Below are positions 1-8,426 of a stretch of DNA of 64,000 nucleotides, piece by piece. A model generated the notes under the pieces. That model saw only the letters and a program-made list of their open reading frames with translations, did no database searches and was not told the origin of the DNA. The stretch's first letter is position 1; each line of letters begins with the position of its first letter. The stretch covers positions 1-64,000 of the forward strand of contig CAXUDP010000001.1 in assembly GCA_964249735.1 (NCBI GenBank). The letters run 5' to 3'. This DNA comes from Lichenicola sp964249735 (GTDB taxonomy: Bacteria; Pseudomonadota; Alphaproteobacteria; Acetobacterales; Acetobacteraceae). Position numbers and translations under genes: made by a program.

Positions 1-51
1 TTCGGCACCGAGCGCGGGCTGCTGGCGGTGATGGATCTGGCGGCACGCTGA
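1..51 (+). CDS. C-terminal end of an unidentified protein (partial)
   Basis: The first 16 codons stay open from the window edge and end at a TGA (49-51). The tail reads FGTERGLLAVMDLAAR, which has normal coding composition. The start and nearly all of the protein lie outside the window, so no family can be named. The gene runs on the same strand as the rpfF-like gene that follows. It is too short to prove that it is coding. Confidence 0.35.
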   Translation, partial: FGTERGLLAVMDLAAR

Positions 52-269
52 ACCATGGGAAAGTTGACGATGTCGACGGCACGGTATCTCTTTTGTGAGA
101 GTGCTCCGTGCCTCGGGTCAGGGCTTGGGAAATACGATCGATTTAAGATTGCATGTCGAGTGGAACATTTCTTGCGTTTTGCGACACACTACAGGAGCGA
201 CGCCTCGTCTCGGATGGTGGATCGATAAGCCAGTCGGGCAGGCGCGCCTTTTCCAGCAAGGACGCCGAC

Positions 270-1235
270 ATGACTTTGATCCAGTCGAAAAGAAATTTCG
301 CACTCTCGCCGACCGCCTCGCTCATGGGAAACCGGGCCGTTTCTGCCGATCCGCGTCGGGTTCTCGAGGCGGGATTCGAGAATCTCGACATCACGCTCGA
401 CGTCGAGCGCCGCACGCTCTGGAACTACATGCGTCCCGCGAATGGGCTGGCCTGCTTCACCATGGAGCTGCTGGGTGACATACGGGCGATGCACGCAGCG
501 GTCCGCGACCTGCATGCGACAACCCGGCAGAACGGCGGCAAGACGCTGCAGTATGTTGTAGCCGCATCGCATATTCCCGGCATCTACAACATGGGCGGCG
601 ACCTTGCCTTGTTTGCGGACAAGATCCGGAACGGCGAGCGATCGGTGCTCGATGCGTATGCACACGCCTGCATCGACCTGGTCTATGCCAACTCGATCGC
701 CTTCAGCCTGCCCCTGGTCACGATCGGCCTGGTGCAGGGCGACGCGCTGGGCGGCGGCTTCGAGTGCGCCCTGTCCTACGACGTGATCATCGCGGAACGG
801 AGCGCCAAGCTCGGTCTTCCCGAGATCCTGTTCAACCTGTTCCCGGGCATGGGCGCCTACAGCTTCCTGTCGCGCCGGCTTGATCCGGCCCGGGCGGAGA
901 AGATGATCCTGAGCGGCCGCATCTACACCGCCGAGGAGTTGTTCGAGATGGGCGTGGTCGACGTGCTGGCGGAGGACGGTGACGGTCATTACGCGACGCA
1001 GGCCTACATCGAACGCAACGCACGGAAGCACAACGCCTATTCTGCGGTCTATGCGGCTCGTCGGCGAGTGAATCCCGTCACGGAGCAGGAGTTGCGGGAC
1101 GTCGTCGACATCTGGGTGGATGCGGCGTTGAACCTAGAAGCACCGGATCTCCGGAAGATGGAGCGTCTCGCGACGGCACAGGCGAAGCGGGTGCTGGCGG
1201 TGACGGGATCCGCAAGCCGAGTCGCTGCGGAATAA
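270..1235 (+). CDS. rpfF: RpfF-like DSF synthase (crotonase fold)
   Basis: This is a crotonase-superfamily protein that most resembles RpfF, the dehydratase/thioesterase that makes diffusible signal factor (cis-2-unsaturated fatty acid) from acyl-ACP in the cytosol. The hallmark block has GGGFE followed 20 residues later by GLPEILFNLFPGMGAYSF. Glu165 and Glu185 (numbered from this start) have the same spacing as the two catalytic glutamates of Xanthomonas RpfF (141 and 161). The frame is open from 153, but the ATG at 270 gives 321 residues, close to the usual length of about 290, and follows a GCAAGGA. A weak TTGACG/TATCTC pair lies at 64-90. The gene converges on an rpfC-like kinase, which supports the assignment over a catabolic enoyl-CoA hydratase. 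The product fatty acid cannot be predicted. Confidence 0.88.
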   Translation: MTLIQSKRNFALSPTASLMGNRAVSADPRRVLEAGFENLDITLDVERRTLWNYMRPANGLACFTMELLGDIRAMHAAVRDLHATTRQNGGKTLQYVVAASHIPGIYNMGGDLALFADKIRNGERSVLDAYAHACIDLVYANSIAFSLPLVTIGLVQGDALGGGFECALSYDVIIAERSAKLGLPEILFNLFPGMGAYSFLSRRLDPARAEKMILSGRIYTAEELFEMGVVDVLAEDGDGHYATQAYIERNARKHNAYSAVYAARRRVNPVTEQELRDVVDIWVDAALNLEAPDLRKMERLATAQAKRVLAVTGSASRVAAE

Positions 1236-1328
1236 GAACGGCTGCGACAATGACAGGGCAGGAGGTCGGCAACATGGACACCATGAGCGTGCCCCCACGT
1301 GGCCGGCCTCGGTTGAAGGTCAGACCGG

Positions 1329-3824
1329 TCACTGCACAGCGCGACCACGCACCGGGATCTCGTTCTCGATGCGCTCGATCGCGCTGCTGATCCGTTCGGC
1401 GAGCGGCACGCCGTTCTGGACGAGCGACGCGAGCGGCAGGTTCCGGCATTGACCGCACAGGTCATGCACGGCACTCGCGCCCACGTTGGCCGCGGCGCTC
1501 CGGAGCGCATGCGCCCCGTTGCGGAACGACAGCATGTCGCCGGCTGCGGCGGCCTGCCCGATCTGCACGCCAAGAATACGAGCCTCCACGATGAAGCCTT
1601 CGAGCAGATCTGTGGCGAAGTCGCGCCCGCCGAGCAGTTCGAGTTCGGCCATTACCTGGAGGTCGAGTGGCGCCCGGTTGGCGGAGAACTGCGGATGCGA
1701 GCGGATGTCGTAGACGGCCGAGGCAGGCGGTGCGGCGACGTCCGGGTTCGTGACGAGGCCGTGGATCCGCGCGATCAGATCGGCCGGAACGACCGGCTTG
1801 ATGATGCAGGCGACCATGCCGGCCTCCAAACAGCGGTCCGCCGTTTCGGGCGTCGCATCCGCGGTCAGGGCCACCAGCGGGACGGCCGTCTGTCCGAGCG
1901 ACAGGAAGGCGTACTCCTTCGCCGCGTCCAGTCCGCCCATGACCGGCATGTTGAGGTCGAGAAGCGCCAGATCGAATCTCCGTTCGGTCAGCGCGATCAC
2001 CGCGTCCTCGCCGTTCCGGACCAGGTGCACGCTGTGGCCGGCGCGTTGCAGGATCTTCTCGACCAGCTTCTGGTTGGTCAGGTTGTCGTCGGCGACGAGG
2101 ATGTGCAGCCTGGATGATCTCGGCGCGACCGGGATGCTCGACGCAGGGGCGGGTGCCGCGACTGGCACGACGCAACGCTGCACGGCAGCACGCAGCTCGT
2201 CCGGACTACAGCTGCTGCCGACGATGCTCGTCACCCAGCTGCGCAGTTGGCCCGCCTCGTCGGGATCGATGTTTGCGGCGACCAGCAGGCGCGGAAGGTC
2301 GCCGCTGCGGTCGAGCTCGGCCAGCCGGTGTGACAGGATGTCCCGCGAGCCGCGCGTGGGACTATCGAGGACAAGCAGCGTGCCGGACGCGTCAGGAAGA
2401 ACATGGTCCAACCGGGCGGCCAGGGCTGCGGCGTCAGTCACCACGATCAGCGACGTGCACAGCGAACGGAGATGCGCATCCATCGGCGAGTCCTCGACTT
2501 GCTCCCGGAAGAACACGATGCATGGCACGATCGTCTCGGTCCTGCCCTCCTTGTCGGAGGCGACGGGACAATCGAGCTCCACCGAGAACGTGCTGCCCTC
2601 GCCCGGCACGCTCGTGACGTCGATCGTGCCGCCCAGCAACAGGACCAGGCGCCGCACCGTCGCCAGACCCAGACCGGTGCCGCCGAAGCGGTCGATGATG
2701 GTGCGATCGGCCTGGGTGAAGCTTTCGAAGATCCGACCTAGCGCGTTCCCGCTTATGCCGATCCCGGTGTCGGAAATCTCCATCTTGAGACGGACCCGGT
2801 CGCCTGCGCCGGGCTGCGCGGTCATGGCGATCCTGACGTCGCCGGCTTCGGTGAACTTGAGCGCGTTGCTGAGGAGGTTCACCAGGATCTCGTGCAGGTG
2901 ACGGGGGTCGCTCTGCACCAGCCGGGGCACGTCGCACCCTATGTGCACGAACAGCCCGATGCCCTTGGCCCGGGCCTGTGGCGCCAGCAGCTGGCGCAAT
3001 CTCAGCACGATGCCGCCGACATCGACCGCCGATATCCGGACCGGCATCTGGTTCGCCTCGAGCTGGCTGAAGTCCAGGATGCTCGATACCAGCGACATCA
3101 GGATGTCCGAGCCGATCCGCAGCTGTTGCGCGAGCTCGCGCTGCTCCTTGTCCAGCGGGCTGTCCTCCAGCAGGCCGAGGCTGCCCAGGATCGCGTTCAG
3201 CGGCGTGCGCACGCTGTGGCTGACGCTGGCCAGGAACATGCTCTTGGCCCGGTCGGCGGCCTCCGCTTCCCGCCGTGCGGCCGAAAGCTTGGCAATCAGC
3301 GTGGCGCCATAGCCGGGCACGATGATCAGGCCAACCAACAGCCCGAGCCAGAGGTAGTGTTCGTGCAACCAGAACGGCGTGGTGCGGCAGACGATGCCGA
3401 AGCCGGCCATGGCCACGACCATGGCGGCGAACAGGAAGCGCAGCCCGAAGCGAAAGCCGTTGCCGAGTATGACCCAGAGATAGATCGGGTAGAGCACGGA
3501 GGTGGTGGCGCCCCCCGCGTGCATCTCCAGCGAGATCATGCCGAAATCGGCGAACAGGGCGACGATGACGCGGCCTAGGACAAGGCACGGGGTCCGCCGG
3601 ATGTGCAGCAGGAGGCAGGCCGAGAACAGGAGGTAGAGGGCGATGTAAGTCAGCTCGAGTGTCAACGCCGGCGTGCGGACGCCGATCATGTAGGCGCTGA
3701 CGACGAGGCTGAATCCGAACCGGTTCAGGCTCATCTCGAGTTCCGATCGCTTCGCCACCGGGCTGGCAGCCGGCGGGGGCGACTGGTCGGTCCTGAGGGC
3801 GTCAATCAACGGAGGAGTCCTCAT
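1329..3824 (-). CDS. rpfC: RpfC-like hybrid sensor histidine kinase
   Basis: This 831-residue membrane kinase resembles RpfC, the DSF receptor. The order is: membrane-spanning sensor (about 35-180, several hydrophobic helices, no large periplasmic domain), HisKA with phospho-acceptor His203 in SHSVRTPLN, HATPase_c (N-box LLSNALKF near 320, DTGIGI, GGTGLGL), a degenerate receiver-like stretch (about 430-550), an intact receiver (Asp579/Asp580, phospho-acceptor Asp623 in LLDLNMP, Lys676) and a C-terminal Hpt domain with His772 in AHALRSAAA. This is the full phosphorelay layout of RpfC (Xanthomonas RpfC is about 726 residues). Its start overlaps the end of the upstream GGDEF-EAL gene by 23 bases, so the two are probably co-transcribed. 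DSF sensing is inferred from the nearby rpfF and the architecture. Confidence 0.87.
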   Translation of the reverse strand: MRTPPLIDALRTDQSPPPAASPVAKRSELEMSLNRFGFSLVVSAYMIGVRTPALTLELTYIALYLLFSACLLLHIRRTPCLVLGRVIVALFADFGMISLEMHAGGATTSVLYPIYLWVILGNGFRFGLRFLFAAMVVAMAGFGIVCRTTPFWLHEHYLWLGLLVGLIIVPGYGATLIAKLSAARREAEAADRAKSMFLASVSHSVRTPLNAILGSLGLLEDSPLDKEQRELAQQLRIGSDILMSLVSSILDFSQLEANQMPVRISAVDVGGIVLRLRQLLAPQARAKGIGLFVHIGCDVPRLVQSDPRHLHEILVNLLSNALKFTEAGDVRIAMTAQPGAGDRVRLKMEISDTGIGISGNALGRIFESFTQADRTIIDRFGGTGLGLATVRRLVLLLGGTIDVTSVPGEGSTFSVELDCPVASDKEGRTETIVPCIVFFREQVEDSPMDAHLRSLCTSLIVVTDAAALAARLDHVLPDASGTLLVLDSPTRGSRDILSHRLAELDRSGDLPRLLVAANIDPDEAGQLRSWVTSIVGSSCSPDELRAAVQRCVVPVAAPAPASSIPVAPRSSRLHILVADDNLTNQKLVEKILQRAGHSVHLVRNGEDAVIALTERRFDLALLDLNMPVMGGLDAAKEYAFLSLGQTAVPLVALTADATPETADRCLEAGMVACIIKPVVPADLIARIHGLVTNPDVAAPPASAVYDIRSHPQFSANRAPLDLQVMAELELLGGRDFATDLLEGFIVEARILGVQIGQAAAAGDMLSFRNGAHALRSAAANVGASAVHDLCGQCRNLPLASLVQNGVPLAERISSAIERIENEIPVRGRAVQ

Positions 3825-6012
3825 CGCGAAGCAGCGCCAGCATCGCCTCGATCGGCAGGGGGTGGCTGAAGTAGAAGCCCTGGATCTCGTCGCAGCCTTC
3901 GCCGGACAGGTGGGTCAGCTGCTCCACGGTTTCCACGCCCTCGGCCACCACCGTCATCTGCAGCCCGTGCGCCAGGCTGATGACGGCACGCACGATGGCG
4001 GCGTCGTTGGCGTCGGTGCGCAGGTTGCGCACGAAGGACTGGTCGATCTTGATCCGGTCCACGGGGAAGTTCTTGACGTGGCTGAGGAAGGAGTAGCCGA
4101 TCCCGAAATCGTCTATCGCGACCCGGACGCCGAGCTGGCGCAGCTCCCGTAGAACGCCGGCGGCAGCATCGAGGTCCTCGACCAGCTCGCGCTCGGTGAG
4201 CTCCAGCTCCAGCAGGGACGGGTCCAGCCCGGTCTGGCCCAGGATGGCGGTGATCATCTCCCGCGTCCTGGCGGTGCCGATCCGCACCGGCGACAGGTTC
4301 ACGCCGACCCCGATCCGCAGGTCGATGTCCTGCTGCCAGCGTGCGGCGTCGGTGCAGGCCTGGCGGAGCACCCAGGTGTCGATGTCGTCGGACAGGCCGC
4401 CCTCCTCGACCGCCGGCAGGAACTCGCCCGGCAGCAGCAGGCCGTGGACCGGATGGTTCCAGCGCAGCAGCGCCTCCACGCCTGCGATCCGACCGGTGCG
4501 CAGGTTCATCTGCGGCTGGTAGTGCAGCACGAACTCGTCACGGCGCAGCGCCTGGCGCAGCTCCTGCTTCATGCGCAGGACGCGGCCGACCCGCTCGTTC
4601 ATGTCGGCGATGAAGAAACGGTAGCTGTTCCGTCCTTCAGTCTTGGCCTGGTACATCGCCAAGTCGGCGTTGCGCAGCAGGGCCTCGGCATCGGTGCCGT
4701 CGGTGGGGGCCAGGGTGATGCCTATGCTGCCGCTGATGGAGACCTCCTGGCCGCCATGCAGCGCCGGGCGGCTGATCTGCGCGATGATCCGCCGCGCCAG
4801 GGCCGATGCCTCGTCGCGGTGCGAGACCTGTGTCTGCAGGATCGCGAACTCGTCGCCGCCGATCCGGGCCACGGTGTCGTGCGGACCGACGCAGGACAAC
4901 AGGTTCACCGCCACCGTCTTGAGCAGCAGGTCGCCCAGGTGGTGGCCCATCTGGTCGTTCACCTCCTTGAAGCGGTCGAGGTCGAGGAAGTGCAGCGCCA
5001 GCAGGCTGCTGGCGCGACCGCTGCGCACCAGGCGATGCTGCAGGCGCTCGCGCAACAGCAGCCGGTTCGGCAGGTCGGTGAGCCCGTCATGGCTAGCGAC
5101 GTGCTGGAGGTGCTGCTCGGCGCGCTTGCGGTCGGTGATGTCGAGCGAGGTGGTCAGCACGCTGCCGATCTGGCCGGTGCCGTCGTGCAGCGGCGATTTG
5201 GTGGTCAGCAGGATGCGCCGCAGGCCCTGTTGGTCCGTCACCTCCTGCTCGAAGGCCGAGAGCGGCTTGCCGGAGCGGAACACCAGCTGGTCCAGGGAAC
5301 GGCTGCGCTGCTCGTACTCGGGCCCGAACACCAGGATGGGCTGCGGCGTGGCGGCGGACTGCCAGGACGACTCCGGTGCGGAGTCGTCGGGCGGGGCAAC
5401 GCCGGTGGTGCGGTCGGGCGGCTGGCTGATGCCGGAGCCGCTGGTCAGGGCGAGCTGGGACGCATTGACGAACACCACCTGGCCATCCCGGCTGGTGGCG
5501 CTGATGAAGGCCGGCACGGTGTCGATCACCTGTGCCAGCGCCTCGCGGCTGTCGCGGAGCAGCTTCTCGCGCGACCGCTCGCTGTCCTGCAGCTCGCGCT
5601 CTAGGACGCGGGCCCTGGTCTCGATGATCCGGTGCTGGCGGTGCATGCGCAGCAGGTTGCGGCCGCGCGTGACGAACTCGGCGTGGTCGACCGGGCTCTG
5701 CAGGAAGTCGGTGGCGCCCGCTTCCAGCGCCTGCAGCCGGTAGGAGCGGTCATCGTAGGCGGTGATCACCACCACCGGCACGTCGAGGCAGCCGGATATG
5801 GCCCGAAACCGTCGGGTGAAGGCGGCGCCGTCGAGATGGGGCATCTTGAAGTCGGTGATGACCAGGTCGGTATCGTTCCGGCCGAGCCAATCCAGTGCGG
5901 AACGCGGGTCGTCGAAGGTGACCACCTCGGTTCCATCCTCGAGGGAGGCGGCCAGGCGCGCGTAGATGTTCCTGTTCGTCAGGCGGTCGTCGAGGATGGC
6001 GATCAGGGGCAT
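3802..6012 (-). CDS. Response regulator with REC-PAS-GGDEF-EAL (cyclic-di-GMP turnover)
   Basis: This is a 736-residue soluble regulator. It has an N-terminal receiver (1-125; Asp8/Asp9, phospho-acceptor Asp54 in VITDFKMP), a helical linker, a PAS-type region (about 160-290), a GGDEF domain with an intact RIGGDEF at 385-389 and an EAL domain with EALLRW from Glu513, DDFGIGYS and KIDQSF. The intact motifs predict both diguanylate cyclase and phosphodiesterase capability. The usual RxxD product-inhibition site upstream of GGDEF is absent (GPHD instead). The conserved receiver lysine is replaced by serine (Ser106 in LQSPVD). In Xanthomonas the partner of RpfC is RpfG (REC-HD-GYP); here a GGDEF-EAL protein takes that place in the operon. 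The frame is open upstream to 6117, but the ATG at 6012 starts exactly at the receiver strand MPLIAILDD. Confidence 0.88.
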   Translation of the reverse strand: MPLIAILDDRLTNRNIYARLAASLEDGTEVVTFDDPRSALDWLGRNDTDLVITDFKMPHLDGAAFTRRFRAISGCLDVPVVVITAYDDRSYRLQALEAGATDFLQSPVDHAEFVTRGRNLLRMHRQHRIIETRARVLERELQDSERSREKLLRDSREALAQVIDTVPAFISATSRDGQVVFVNASQLALTSGSGISQPPDRTTGVAPPDDSAPESSWQSAATPQPILVFGPEYEQRSRSLDQLVFRSGKPLSAFEQEVTDQQGLRRILLTTKSPLHDGTGQIGSVLTTSLDITDRKRAEQHLQHVASHDGLTDLPNRLLLRERLQHRLVRSGRASSLLALHFLDLDRFKEVNDQMGHHLGDLLLKTVAVNLLSCVGPHDTVARIGGDEFAILQTQVSHRDEASALARRIIAQISRPALHGGQEVSISGSIGITLAPTDGTDAEALLRNADLAMYQAKTEGRNSYRFFIADMNERVGRVLRMKQELRQALRRDEFVLHYQPQMNLRTGRIAGVEALLRWNHPVHGLLLPGEFLPAVEEGGLSDDIDTWVLRQACTDAARWQQDIDLRIGVGVNLSPVRIGTARTREMITAILGQTGLDPSLLELELTERELVEDLDAAAGVLRELRQLGVRVAIDDFGIGYSFLSHVKNFPVDRIKIDQSFVRNLRTDANDAAIVRAVISLAHGLQMTVVAEGVETVEQLTHLSGEGCDEIQGFYFSHPLPIEAMLALLRDEDSSVD

Positions 6013-6229
6013 GTTGAGGGTGTGTCTCGAGCTGGGCAGCGGGACGCAACGGCATGCAGGCCGGTCCGTGCCGCATCCACCGTATCCCGTCCTAGGTCCA
6101 TGGCCCATCGCTTTCACGTCGGCCGCCCCGGGCTATCTTGACAGCGTTCACCATACGTTCTTGCACGGCCGGTCGGAAGCCGACAGGATGGGGCGTCGGC
6201 GGGAGCCGGCGCAGTCGGGAAAGACCGGG

Positions 6230-7348
6230 ATGTCCGATCAGCATAAGGCGGCCGGCGAGCCTGCGGTTCGCAGGGGAAGAGGGGTTTCCGGCAACTGCGG
6301 CAACCGCTTCGATCCGGTCCTGGTGCAGCCGTTCGATGACGGCTGGGACAGCATCGCCGCAGAACAGGGCGCGCCGCCGCCAGTGCCGACCACCCTGACG
6401 CCGGATCGCAGCCGGAGCGCGATCTCGCGCAACACCAGCCCGGACCTCGGCTTCGACCGTGCGGTCAACCCGTATCGCGGCTGCGAGCATGGCTGCGTCT
6501 ACTGCTACGCGCGGCCGAGCCACGCCTATCTCGGCTACTCGCCGGGCCTGGACTTCGAGACCAGGCTCACCTTCAAGCCGGACATCGCGCGGCTGCTGGA
6601 GCAGGAGCTGCGCCGCCCCGGCTATGCGGTGCGCCCGATCGCGCTCGGGTCCAACACCGATCCCTACCAGCCGGCGGACCGCGACCTGGCCCTGACCAGG
6701 CAGGTGCTGGAGGTGCTGGAGTGCTACGGCCATCCGGTCAGCATCGTCACCAAGGGCAGCGGCATCCTCCGCGACCTGGACATCCTGGGCCGCATGGCGG
6801 GACGCGGGCTGGTGCGCGCCTGGGTGTCGGTCACAACGCTGGATGCGCAACTGGCCCGCCGGATGGAGCCGCGCGCGGTGACGCCGGAGCGTCGGCTGGC
6901 AACGATCAGGCGGCTGGCGGAGGCCGGCATCCCGACCGGGGTGCTGGCGGCGCCGATGATCCCCGGGCTGAACGATTGCGAGCTGGAACGGATCCTGGAC
7001 GCCGCTGTCGCCGCGGGCGCGCGCAGCGCCGGCTACACGCTGCTGCGCCTGCCCGGGGAGCTCAGGCCGATGGTCGAGACTTGGCTGCATCAGCATTATC
7101 CCCTGGCGGCAGCGCGCGTGCTGAAGCTGATACGGGAGACTCGTGAAGGAAAGCTGAACGACAGCCGCTTCGGCACCCGCTTCAGCGGGCAGGGGCCGTA
7201 TGCCGAGCTGCTGGCGCAGCGATACGCGGTAGCGATCCGGCGGCATCGGCTGACGGAGCACGTGGCGCTGGACACCCGGCAGTTCGCGCCGCCGCCGCAA
7301 GATTCCGGGATCGGGCACGGACCGGCGGGGCAGCTCGCCTTGTTCTGA
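6230..7348 (+). CDS. PA0069-family radical SAM protein
   Basis: This 372-residue radical SAM protein of the spore-photoproduct-lyase-like PA0069 group has the CEHGCVYC motif at residues 85-92, which binds a [4Fe-4S] cluster and SAM. The flanking NPYRGC, YCYARPSHAYLG and GSNTDPYQP blocks are typical of the family. The catalysed reaction is not established; members are often loosely annotated as DNA repair photolyases without proof. The ATG at 6230 is preferred because GRGVSGNCGNRFDP, the usual N-terminal block, begins about 15 residues later. An in-frame ATG at 6188 is the alternative. The gene diverges from the GGDEF-EAL gene (6012) and converges on the CDF gene, and its stop codon lies inside a large inverted repeat. 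Confidence 0.87.
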   Translation: MSDQHKAAGEPAVRRGRGVSGNCGNRFDPVLVQPFDDGWDSIAAEQGAPPPVPTTLTPDRSRSAISRNTSPDLGFDRAVNPYRGCEHGCVYCYARPSHAYLGYSPGLDFETRLTFKPDIARLLEQELRRPGYAVRPIALGSNTDPYQPADRDLALTRQVLEVLECYGHPVSIVTKGSGILRDLDILGRMAGRGLVRAWVSVTTLDAQLARRMEPRAVTPERRLATIRRLAEAGIPTGVLAAPMIPGLNDCELERILDAAVAAGARSAGYTLLRLPGELRPMVETWLHQHYPLAAARVLKLIRETREGKLNDSRFGTRFSGQGPYAELLAQRYAVAIRRHRLTEHVALDTRQFAPPPQDSGIGHGPAGQLALF

Positions 7349-7374
7349 ACAGTGTTCATGTGAACACCGTTCAG
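7345..7374. terminator. Inverted repeat between convergent genes
   Basis: Two 14-base arms (CTGAACAGTGTTCA and TGAACACCGTTCAG) pair with a single mismatch around a TG centre. The repeat covers the stop codon of the radical SAM gene and lies just beyond the end of the CDF gene on the other strand, as expected for a two-way terminator. No run of T follows on either side, so Rho-independent activity is uncertain, and the tight centre also suits a dimeric protein-binding site. Confidence 0.45.
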
Positions 7375-7387
7375 GAAGAAGAGGTTG

Positions 7388-8338
7388 TCAGACCACCTGG
7401 GCCGGGGCCAGCCGGCACTGCTCCCCGTCCTCGCCGGTCTCGACCTGGAAGGTGGCGTGGCCGATGCCGTAGAGGCGCTCCAGGAGGGCGGCGGCGGAGC
7501 GCAGCAGGGCGTCGTCCGGCGGCAGGCCGGGCCGGACCAGGTGCGCGGTGAGCGCGGTTTCGGTGGTGCTCATGCCCCAGATGTGCAGGTCGTGCAGGTC
7601 CGACACGCCCGGCAGGGCGCGCAGCGTGCGCTCCACCGCGGCCGGGTCGATGCCCGGCGGCACCGCGTCCAGCGCCAGCGCGACCGACCGGCGCAGCAGC
7701 GACCAGGTGCCGACGACGATGACGAGGGCGACCAGCAGGCTGATCGCCGGATCGATGCGCTGCCATCCGGTCAGCACGATCAGCAGCCCGGCCACCACGA
7801 CGGCGGCGGCGGTGAGAGCGTCGGAGGCCATGTGCAGGAAGGCGCCGCGCAGGTTGAGGTCGTCCTTGGCGCCGGACATGAACAGCCACGCGGTGATGCC
7901 GTTCACGGCGATGCCGATCGCGGCCACGATCATCACGACGGGGCCGGACACCGGCGCCGGGTCGATCAGCCGCCGGATCGCCTCGGCGGCGATGCCGCCG
8001 GTCACCACCAGGAGCAGGATGGCGTTGAACAGCGCCGACAGGATGGAGGAGCGGCGCAGGCCGTAGGTGAAGCGGCCGCCAGGGAGGCGGCGGCCGAGGC
8101 CGGCGGCGAGCCAGGCGGCGCCGAGGCCGAGCACGTCGCCGAGGTTGTGTCCGGCGTCGGCCAGCAGGGCGAGCGAGCCGGCGAGGACGCCGTAGATCGC
8201 CTCGCCGGCGAGGTAGAGGAGGTTGAGCGCGATGCCGATCGCGAACGCGGCGCCGAAGCTGGCCGGGGCGTGGACGTGGCCGTGGTGGCCGTGGCCGTGG
8301 TCCGCCTCGTGGTGGTGCGCATGGTCGTGCATCGTCAT
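7388..8338 (-). CDS. Cation diffusion facilitator (Zn/Co/Cd exporter, CzcD/ZitB type)
   Basis: This inner-membrane metal/proton antiporter of 316 residues has a His-rich N-terminus (HDHAHHH, HGHGHHGHVH) typical of zinc exporters. Six hydrophobic segments follow, with the two metal-site motifs HNLGD (in ADAGHNLGD, helix 2) and HMASD (helix 5). This is the HD/HD pair associated with zinc. The C-terminal cytosolic domain contains the DLHIWGMS block common to the family. The frame is open to 8449, but the ATG at 8338 has GGGAG seven bases upstream and begins at the His-rich tail. The gene diverges from the FAD oxidoreductase gene. Metal preference is inferred only from motifs. Confidence 0.9.
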   Translation of the reverse strand: MTMHDHAHHHEADHGHGHHGHVHAPASFGAAFAIGIALNLLYLAGEAIYGVLAGSLALLADAGHNLGDVLGLGAAWLAAGLGRRLPGGRFTYGLRRSSILSALFNAILLLVVTGGIAAEAIRRLIDPAPVSGPVVMIVAAIGIAVNGITAWLFMSGAKDDLNLRGAFLHMASDALTAAAVVVAGLLIVLTGWQRIDPAISLLVALVIVVGTWSLLRRSVALALDAVPPGIDPAAVERTLRALPGVSDLHDLHIWGMSTTETALTAHLVRPGLPPDDALLRSAAALLERLYGIGHATFQVETGEDGEQCRLAPAQVV

Positions 8339-8426
8339 CGGCTCCCGGCCCGCGCTTGCAAGCTCCTGATGGTAGGGCGATATCGAGCGCCACGTCATCG
8401 GTCGATCCCTGGATGTCCGTTCCCGC

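Noticed and set aside
1236..1328. Terminator between the convergent rpfF and rpfC genes
   Set aside because: Only a short GGCCGGCC self-complementary word is present, with no stem of useful length and no T-run.
7341..7374. LexA box of the alphaproteobacterial GTTC-N7-GTTC type
   Set aside because: GTTC words occur, but their spacing is 8 or 11 bases, not 7, and they fall at the end of convergent genes rather than in a promoter.
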